Below are positions 6,067 to 9,580 of a DNA stretch of 9,580 bases, piece after piece; position 1 is the first letter of the stretch, and each line of letters begins with the position of its first letter. The translations under genes were made by a program, and so were the position numbers. The notes below the pieces were generated by a model. That model saw nothing but the letters and a program-made list of their open reading frames with translations, made no database searches and was not told the origin of the DNA. Origin of the DNA: Leptolinea sp964397625. Its GTDB lineage: Bacteria > Chloroflexota > Anaerolineae > Anaerolineales > Anaerolineaceae. The stretch spans positions 1 to 9,580 of the forward strand of contig CAYNJT010000094.1 of the NCBI GenBank assembly GCA_964397625.1, read 5' to 3'.

Positions 6067-6876
6067 ATGGAAGAAAAAACCTCCGGAAATAAAACACTGA
6101 CCATCGTTCTGGCCATACTTGGCGCGGCCATTCTCATCGGACTCGTTCTGGCAATTGTTTTATCCGGAAAAAATACCCCGGCGCCTACCCCGACGGCCGT
6201 TGAAGTGACCATCGCGGCTACCAACACGGCGCTGCCATCACCCACAGAAGTGCCACCCACAGCGACGGAAACCGCCATTCCCACAGCGACGGCCACACTG
6301 GTTCCAAGCGCTACTCCCATCCCGCCGCTTGCCATGCTGGACAACGGTTTTTCCGCCTGGTGTTACCCTGAGGAACAGATCAGCAAACCCCCTTCAGCGG
6401 AAGGTATTGCCAATCCACCGGAAAACACCAACGTCTCCACAGTGGTTGATGGTGTTCCCGAAGTTCCCATCCCCGGGTATTCCTGCAACTATGTGTTCGA
6501 TTTTAATCAGACGGCTCCTGAAGGTTTGACCGTTGAGATCTATGACTGGCTGCAGAAGAAACCGGTCTTTACCCTGCCGCTCGTTCCCGCGACCGACAAA
6601 CCCACCTCAGCAGTTTTTACCACCACCAATGCCTATTTGAGCAAACGGGTTTTCTGGGAATACACCTATAAATTCATTGTCAAAGACAAAGATGGCAAGG
6701 AATTATGGAATAATCCGGTGAAATTGAACGTCACATGGCGGCCGGCTATCTGTCTGTCAGGTGTACTCCCCAAGGCAACCAGCCTGCGCTGCCCGCTGCG
6801 CCAGGACGCGCACCCCTGGGATCCCTGGTATAAGAAAACGCCCGTTCCGAATGATGACGACAATCCTATTCCATAA
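6067..6876 (+). CDS. Single-pass membrane protein with Pro/Thr stalk and four-Cys outer domain, unknown function
   Basis: I do not recognise a family for this 269-residue protein. A short charged N-terminus (MEEKTSGNK) precedes one hydrophobic segment (about 10-33) that acts as an uncleaved signal anchor. A spacer of about 50 residues rich in Pro, Thr and Ala (37-87) follows, then an outer domain with Cys99, Cys140, Cys229 and Cys242, suited to two disulfides. The central part (138-225) alternates beta-like stretches (YNYVFDF-like, VEIYDWLQKKPVF, WEYTYKFIVKDKDGKELW), suggesting a beta-sandwich such as an Ig-like fold. The tail is rich in Trp, Pro and Asp. Such stalks are frequent in surface proteins of Anaerolineae. 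The ATG has CGGAG six bases upstream. An in-frame extension to 5989 has no ribosome binding site and would cover the promoter. A strong terminator follows. Confidence 0.82.
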   Translation: MEEKTSGNKTLTIVLAILGAAILIGLVLAIVLSGKNTPAPTPTAVEVTIAATNTALPSPTEVPPTATETAIPTATATLVPSATPIPPLAMLDNGFSAWCYPEEQISKPPSAEGIANPPENTNVSTVVDGVPEVPIPGYSCNYVFDFNQTAPEGLTVEIYDWLQKKPVFTLPLVPATDKPTSAVFTTTNAYLSKRVFWEYTYKFIVKDKDGKELWNNPVKLNVTWRPAICLSGVLPKATSLRCPLRQDAHPWDPWYKKTPVPNDDDNPIP

Positions 6877-6900
6877 TCCAACTCCAATCAGATAAATCCA

Positions 6901-6933
6901 AAAGGTGTAACGAAGAGCGTTGCACCTTTTTTT
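6901..6933 (+). terminator. Rho-independent terminator after the 6067 gene
   Basis: AAAGGTGTAACG (6901-6912) pairs along all 12 positions, including one G-U wobble, with CGTTGCACCTTT (6918-6929) around an AAGAG loop. T7 covers 6927-6933. It lies 24 bp after the TAA of the plus-strand gene. In the other direction it is followed by only four T residues, so it may give weak termination for msrQ, whose stop codon lies 18 bp away. Confidence 0.92.
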
Positions 6934-6951
6934 ATTTGTTCTTGAAACCGT

Positions 6952-7584
6952 TTATTGTTTTAACAACAACTTCTTTACAAAAGGCAAACGCAGGAACAAT
7001 AAGATTATCATGATTACCAGGTAGACCGCTGGCCAGAAATACGCACCTGAGAGGAGGAACAAATCTCCTTTGATAGCCCAGGCATAATGCAACCCGGCCA
7101 GCAACCCGGCCGCGTAGACCAACCGGTGCAGCTTTTTCCATTTCGCCCCCAGATTCTGCTTACTCCAGCGGTTTGAGGTGATCGCCAGCGCGGTGAGGAT
7201 GAACAGGGTCAATGTACCGACCAGAATATACGGTTTTTGAGGGATGGCTGAAAGGATCAATGGGAGGTCAAATCCGTAATCCAGTACCGAAAACAACAGG
7301 AAATGACCGGCCGCGTAGAAGAATGAGGAAAGCCCGAGAATTTTCTTCCAGCCGGCCAGAAACCGCCAGCCCAAATATGTTTTCAAGGGAGTGATGGATA
7401 ACGTGAGGGCGAGAAGGATCACGGCCACCTGCCCGCTGCGCTGAATTGCCGCCTGAATGGGATTGACCGTCAGGTTGCCGGTCAGCGCCTGGATAAAGGT
7501 GATCACAACCGGGATGCACAGGATAATTTTAAGTAAGCCTGTCAGCCGTTTATCGGGTTTACTGAAGGGTTTAATGGTTTCCAT
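6952..7584 (-). CDS. msrQ: MsrQ, haem-binding membrane subunit of the MsrPQ methionine sulfoxide reductase
   Basis: A 210-residue, six-segment membrane protein of the ferric-reductase-like superfamily. MsrQ takes electrons from the respiratory chain or a flavin reductase and passes them across the membrane to MsrP, which reduces methionine sulfoxide in exported proteins. The family signatures are plain: WKKILGLSSFFYAAGHFLLF (haem ligand candidate His94), then NLGAKWKKLHRLVYAAGLLAGLHYAW with His153 and His166, spaced as in Escherichia coli MsrQ. The length matches the family. The start ATG has CAGGTGA a few bases upstream. MsrP is encoded upstream on the same strand, but across a 391-bp gap where most bacteria have tight or overlapping genes. 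The gene may thus have its own promoter: a weak CATAAT lies at 7601-7606. Confidence 0.93.
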   Translation of the reverse strand: METIKPFSKPDKRLTGLLKIILCIPVVITFIQALTGNLTVNPIQAAIQRSGQVAVILLALTLSITPLKTYLGWRFLAGWKKILGLSSFFYAAGHFLLFSVLDYGFDLPLILSAIPQKPYILVGTLTLFILTALAITSNRWSKQNLGAKWKKLHRLVYAAGLLAGLHYAWAIKGDLFLLSGAYFWPAVYLVIMIILLFLRLPFVKKLLLKQ

Positions 7585-7601
7585 TCATCACCTGAGACCT
7601 A

Positions 7602-7781
7602 TTATGGCATAGCAGGTCGAACCATCACACTGGTGATGGGTTTTTGTACACAGTTTGAATTATCCACCACCACAATGCCGGCGAGGAAATCCGGGGTGGT
7701 TTTGATAACAGGCGCAAAAGCTGCCATAAACAGTGCAATGACGAGACTTTAACCTAAAAAAAAGCTGGTTTTCATATTCAT
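7602..7781 (-). pseudogene. Interrupted small ORF for a secreted-looking peptide in the msrP-msrQ gap
   Basis: Reading the minus strand from ATG 7781 gives MNMKTSFFLG, a TAA at 7749-7751, then in the same frame SLVIALFMAAFAPVIK and 31 further residues to a TAA at 7602-7604. Ignoring the internal stop, the 59 codons look like a small exported protein: Lys, a hydrophobic core, then a short mature part with one Cys (around DNSNC). The downstream part alone could start at ATG 7727 (41 residues), but no ribosome binding site precedes either ATG. The frame ends 17 bp before the msrQ start. It may be a decayed gene, a sequencing error in a real one, or chance. I do not recognise the peptide. Confidence 0.3.
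7622..7645 (+). other. Terminator-like hairpin with no plus-strand gene before it
   Basis: CCATCAC (7622-7628) and GTGATGG (7633-7639) form a 7-bp perfect stem with an ACTG loop, followed by G and T5 on the plus strand. This is terminator-like, but the nearest plus-strand gene ends at 6876 before its own terminator. It may block antisense transcription, or simply be a fold in the msrQ leader. It lies inside the interrupted small ORF. Confidence 0.4.
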
Positions 7782-7975
7782 ATTGATGCTTTTTCTAAAT
7801 GTGATTACGGCCTGTCATTAAACATCGTTGTTGTTTACATGTGGTTATATGAAAACAGATACCCCCTTCCAAGAATATGTAATGAATCAGTAAATAAAGA
7901 AATACGGGAAATTACCAGATGTAATGTTCATAAATACCATTCCACTGTGTGAATTAGTAAACACTTGGGTTCATT
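7782..7975. other. AT-rich non-coding stretch downstream of msrP
   Basis: This part of the msrP-msrQ gap is clearly more AT-rich than its surroundings, with frequent stop codons in all frames. I see no convincing terminator after msrP, no RNA gene and no insertion-sequence ends. Its composition suggests relaxed or recently acquired sequence, but nothing specific is supported. Confidence 0.5.
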
Positions 7976-8926
7976 TTAATAATACTGGTTCAAATCCATC
8001 CCTTTATACAAACCGGCCACTTCTTTCTCATACCCGTTGAACATCAACGTTGGGCGTCTTTTCAACTCGCCGATACGCCGTTCGGTGCTCTGGTCCCAGC
8101 GCGGGTGCGGCTTTCCCGGATTTACATTGGAATAAAAGCCGTACTCCCGCGGCGAAATGGTGGACCAAAGGGTGGCCGGTTGCTCGGATACCAGTTCAAT
8201 ACTGACAATGCTCTTGATGCTCTTGAACCCGTATTTCCAGGGGACTACCAGCCGCAGCGGCGCGCCGTTCTGGTTCAGCAGTTCCTTGCCGTACAAACCC
8301 GTGGATAGAAGAGTCAGATCGTGCATGGCTTCATCCAACCGCAGGCCTTCGGTGTATGGCCAGGGGAAGGACGGATCCTTCTGCCCGGGCATCTCGGATG
8401 GGCGCATCACAGTGACAAAGCGCACAAATTTGGCGTCACTGGTCGGTTCGACCTCTTCCAGCAGCCGGGCGAGTGGAAACCCGAGCCAGGGTATCACCAT
8501 GGACCAGCCTTCCACACAGCGCAGCCGGTAAACGCGTTCCTCGCGGGGAAAGCGGTCGAGGATGTCTTCCAGATGGTAGGTTTTTGGATTTCTAACCAGA
8601 CCGCCCACCTGCACCTGCCAGGGTAGAGGCTTAAACCCTTCCGCCGCTCTGGCAACCTGTTCCTTTCCCAGAGAGAATTCATAAAAATTGTTGTAATTTG
8701 TGATGTCATCAAACGATGTAGGTTTATCGTCTATACTCTGTACTGACGTTTCCATTCCAGACTGGAGCGGGGAATCACCTGTGGGTAGGTCAACTCCGCA
8801 GGCAGTAAGGGTTAGGCTGCCCAGGGCAGTCGCGCTCCATTTCAGAAATTCACGGCGATTGTGATAAACCCCTTCGGGAGTGATTTCTGAGGAAGGGATG
8901 GATTTGTCTCGCCAAATTTTTTTCAT
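7976..8926 (-). CDS. msrP: MsrP, Tat-exported molybdopterin methionine sulfoxide reductase catalytic subunit
   Basis: A 316-residue protein of the sulfite oxidase fold family (YedY/MsrP). It carries molybdopterin and reduces methionine sulfoxide in extracytoplasmic proteins, with electrons supplied by MsrQ. A Tat motif (NRREFLKW, residues 23-30) is followed by a hydrophobic stretch ending LTLTAC-G at Cys43, which also reads as a lipobox. The probable molybdenum-ligating Cys137 lies in YRLRCVEGWSMVIPWLGFPL. Other family blocks are MRPSEMPGQ (174-182), GAPLRLVVPWKYGFKSIKSI (221-240) and the C-terminal GLYKGMDLNQYY. The length is close to the family norm. The start ATG follows AAGAGG after 4 bases. 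Transcribed toward msrQ and divergent from glutamate dehydrogenase across 341 bp. No clear promoter was identified. Confidence 0.95.
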   Translation of the reverse strand: MKKIWRDKSIPSSEITPEGVYHNRREFLKWSATALGSLTLTACGVDLPTGDSPLQSGMETSVQSIDDKPTSFDDITNYNNFYEFSLGKEQVARAAEGFKPLPWQVQVGGLVRNPKTYHLEDILDRFPREERVYRLRCVEGWSMVIPWLGFPLARLLEEVEPTSDAKFVRFVTVMRPSEMPGQKDPSFPWPYTEGLRLDEAMHDLTLLSTGLYGKELLNQNGAPLRLVVPWKYGFKSIKSIVSIELVSEQPATLWSTISPREYGFYSNVNPGKPHPRWDQSTERRIGELKRRPTLMFNGYEKEVAGLYKGMDLNQYY

Positions 8927-9111
8927 ACAACCTCTTCAACGAATGACCATTCTGTCGGAAGTAGAATCATGCGCCTACATGCCATTATGAATTACCGCAC
9001 TGTGAATGACTACCCGTTGTAAAGGCTTTTTGGTGCTTATTAATTAGATGAAATTCCAAAACTCATGCTATTCATGTTTCTCCTCCGTGAAAAAGGGTGA
9101 TTAATTTCACC
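8927..9111. other. Left part of the msrP-gdh divergent intergenic region
   Basis: AT-rich spacer between the two divergent genes. GGTGATTAATTTCACC-like inverted sequence around 9096-9112 could be a weak hairpin or a protein site. I see no strong promoter for msrP on the minus strand, although CATAAT-like sequence occurs at 8983-8988 without a matching -35. No convincing small gene is present. Confidence 0.4.
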
Positions 9112-9140
9112 TTGTATTTCAAATGGGCATTTGTTATTCT
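9112..9140 (+). promoter_or_regulatory. Possible promoter for the glutamate dehydrogenase gene
   Basis: TTGTAT (9112-9117) and TATTCT (9135-9140) are separated by 17 bases. They match the sigma-70 consensus only moderately. Transcription from here would begin near 9147 and give a leader of about 120 bases containing the attenuator-like structure. Confidence 0.3.
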
Positions 9141-9172
9141 GATTTTAGATTAAATCATGGCAGGAGTGACGA

Positions 9173-9235
9173 TTGAATATCGGCTTCTCCATATCCACGG
9201 AAAATTGCGGGTTCCTTACCGAGGAGCCCGCATAA
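9173..9235 (+). CDS. Candidate 20-residue leader peptide upstream of gdh
   Basis: A TTG at 9173 preceded by AGGAG with 6-base spacing opens a frame of 20 codons that ends at TAA 9233-9235. The peptide would read MNIGFSISTENCGFLTEEPA. Its codons run through both arms of the terminator hairpin, so ribosome progress would affect folding. It has Glu codons at positions 10, 17 and 18, which is suggestive beside glutamate dehydrogenase, but they are too few to claim amino-acid sensing. An overlapping 28-codon frame from ATG 9157 has no ribosome binding site. Short frames of this size arise by chance, so confidence is low. Confidence 0.25.
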   Translation: MNIGFSISTENCGFLTEEPA

Positions 9236-9241
9236 TTTTTT
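9182..9241 (+). terminator. Leader terminator with alternative antiterminator pairing before gdh
   Basis: GCGGGTTCCT (9207-9216) pairs along 10 positions, with one wobble, with AGGAGCCCGC (9222-9231) around a 5-base loop. ATAA and T6 (9236-9241) follow, as in a rho-independent terminator. The structure ends 26 bp before the gdh ATG, so it would stop transcription of gdh itself. Upstream GGCTTCTC (9182-9189) can pair along 8 positions, with one wobble, with GAGGAGCC (9221-9228), the same 3' arm. The two folds exclude each other, which is the geometry of transcription attenuation. The sensor is unknown. Confidence 0.65.
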
Positions 9242-9267
9242 AACCCACATTTTCAAGGAGATTGCTT

Positions 9268-9580
9268 ATGACCGTGAACCCGAATGCTTTTGAAATGGCG
9301 CAGCAGCAGTTTGACCATGTGGCCGAAATGTTGAATCTCGATCCGCAGGTACGCGAGATGTTGCGCTGGCCCATGCGGGAGTACCACTTCCGCATCCCGG
9401 TACACATGGACGACGGCACTATCCGTGTTTTCGAAGGCTTCCGTGTTCAACACAATGATGCCCGCGGACCCAACAAGGGCGGCATCCGTTTCCATCCAGC
9501 CGAGACAGTCGATACCGTGCGAGCGCTGGCCATGTGGATGACCTGGAAATGCGCCGTGGCGGATATCCCCCTGGGCGGCG
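9268..9580 (+). CDS. gdhA: Glutamate dehydrogenase (Glu/Leu/Phe/Val family), N-terminal part
   Basis: The first 104 codons of an NAD(P)-dependent glutamate dehydrogenase, which interconverts glutamate with 2-oxoglutarate and ammonia in the cytoplasm. The window ends before the rest; family members have about 410-430 residues. The dimerisation/substrate domain is clear: REYHFRIPVHMDDGTIRVFEG, then RVQHNDARGPNKGGIRFHP with Lys70, then MWMTWKCAVADIPLGG with Lys94. These two lysines match conserved substrate-binding lysines; the catalytic lysine expected just after the Gly pair lies beyond the edge. The ATG is preceded by AAGGAG with 7-base spacing. Coenzyme preference cannot be judged because the Rossmann domain is missing. 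A terminator-like attenuator lies immediately upstream, and msrP is divergent. Confidence 0.93.
   Translation, partial: MTVNPNAFEMAQQQFDHVAEMLNLDPQVREMLRWPMREYHFRIPVHMDDGTIRVFEGFRVQHNDARGPNKGGIRFHPAETVDTVRALAMWMTWKCAVADIPLGG

Noticed and set aside
5718..6344. Minus-strand open frame of 208 codons spanning the two membrane-protein genes
   Set aside because: Its Val/Gly/Ala-rich N-terminal part is the antisense reading of the Pro/Thr stalk codons. It crosses two real genes and the promoter between them.
6955..6975. T/A-rich tract by the end of msrQ as a second terminator
   Set aside because: No stem of useful length accompanies it, and it falls within the end of the msrQ coding region.
8969..9022. 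17-codon plus-strand frame in the msrP-gdh spacer
   Set aside because: Very short, with only a weak purine-rich upstream sequence, and no structure tying it to gdh.
9253..9495. Minus-strand open frame of 80 codons opposite glutamate dehydrogenase
   Set aside because: The plus strand encodes highly conserved dehydrogenase motifs at the same place, so this is a shadow frame.
1..9580. CRISPR array, tRNA or rRNA genes, insertion sequence or prophage
   Set aside because: No regularly spaced repeats, no cloverleaf-like or ribosomal RNA sequence, and no transposase, integrase or phage protein was found on either strand.

Overview
The window carries seven convincing protein genes plus the start of an eighth, with moderately GC-rich, bacterial-style coding. 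The organism is most likely a monoderm-type bacterium of the Chloroflexota (Anaerolineae-like). This is inferred from a membrane-anchored extracytoplasmic protein with a long Pro/Thr/Ala spacer, a Tat signal that ends in a lipobox, and general protein flavour. The phylum assignment is a judgement from pattern memory, not a proof.

Left third (minus strand, about 4670 down to 61): a compact regulated module. A near-consensus promoter (TTGACA-17-TACAAT) reads through a 30-bp perfect palindrome into a TetR-family repressor gene. A second copy of the same operator (21 of 24 bases identical) follows and overlaps the ribosome binding site of an MFS drug-exporter-like gene. That gene overlaps by ATGA an 889-residue dikinase whose domain order (ATP-grasp, large central domain, C-terminal swivelling His domain) is that of rifampin phosphotransferases and not of PEP synthase. 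Together this looks like a self-regulated, drug-inducible efflux plus antibiotic-inactivation operon. A short interspersed-repeat-like sequence and a GC-rich hairpin lie beyond the end of the dikinase gene.

Middle (plus strand, 4740 to 6933): two membrane proteins of unknown function. The first has two N-terminal membrane segments, a PH-like beta-rich domain and an unrecognised C-terminal domain. The second is a single-pass protein with a Pro/Thr-rich stalk and a four-cysteine outer domain. Between them lie repeated CGGGGTGTA elements that form competing hairpins and abut a perfect TATAAT box. A strong rho-independent terminator closes the pair.

Right third (minus strand, 8926 down to 6952): msrP (molybdopterin methionine sulfoxide reductase subunit, Tat-exported, probably lipid-anchored) and msrQ (haem b membrane electron donor), which repair oxidised methionines outside the membrane. 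They are separated by an unusual gap of 391 bp. It contains an interrupted reading frame that would encode a small secreted-looking peptide ending 17 bp before msrQ.

Right edge (plus strand): a glutamate dehydrogenase gene begins at 9268 and runs off the window. Its leader holds a canonical terminator hairpin only 26 bp before the start codon, an upstream segment that can pair with the same 3' arm (antiterminator geometry), and a possible 20-codon leader peptide with a good ribosome binding site. This candidate transcription attenuator and the twin-operator resistance module are the two most interesting signals in the window.
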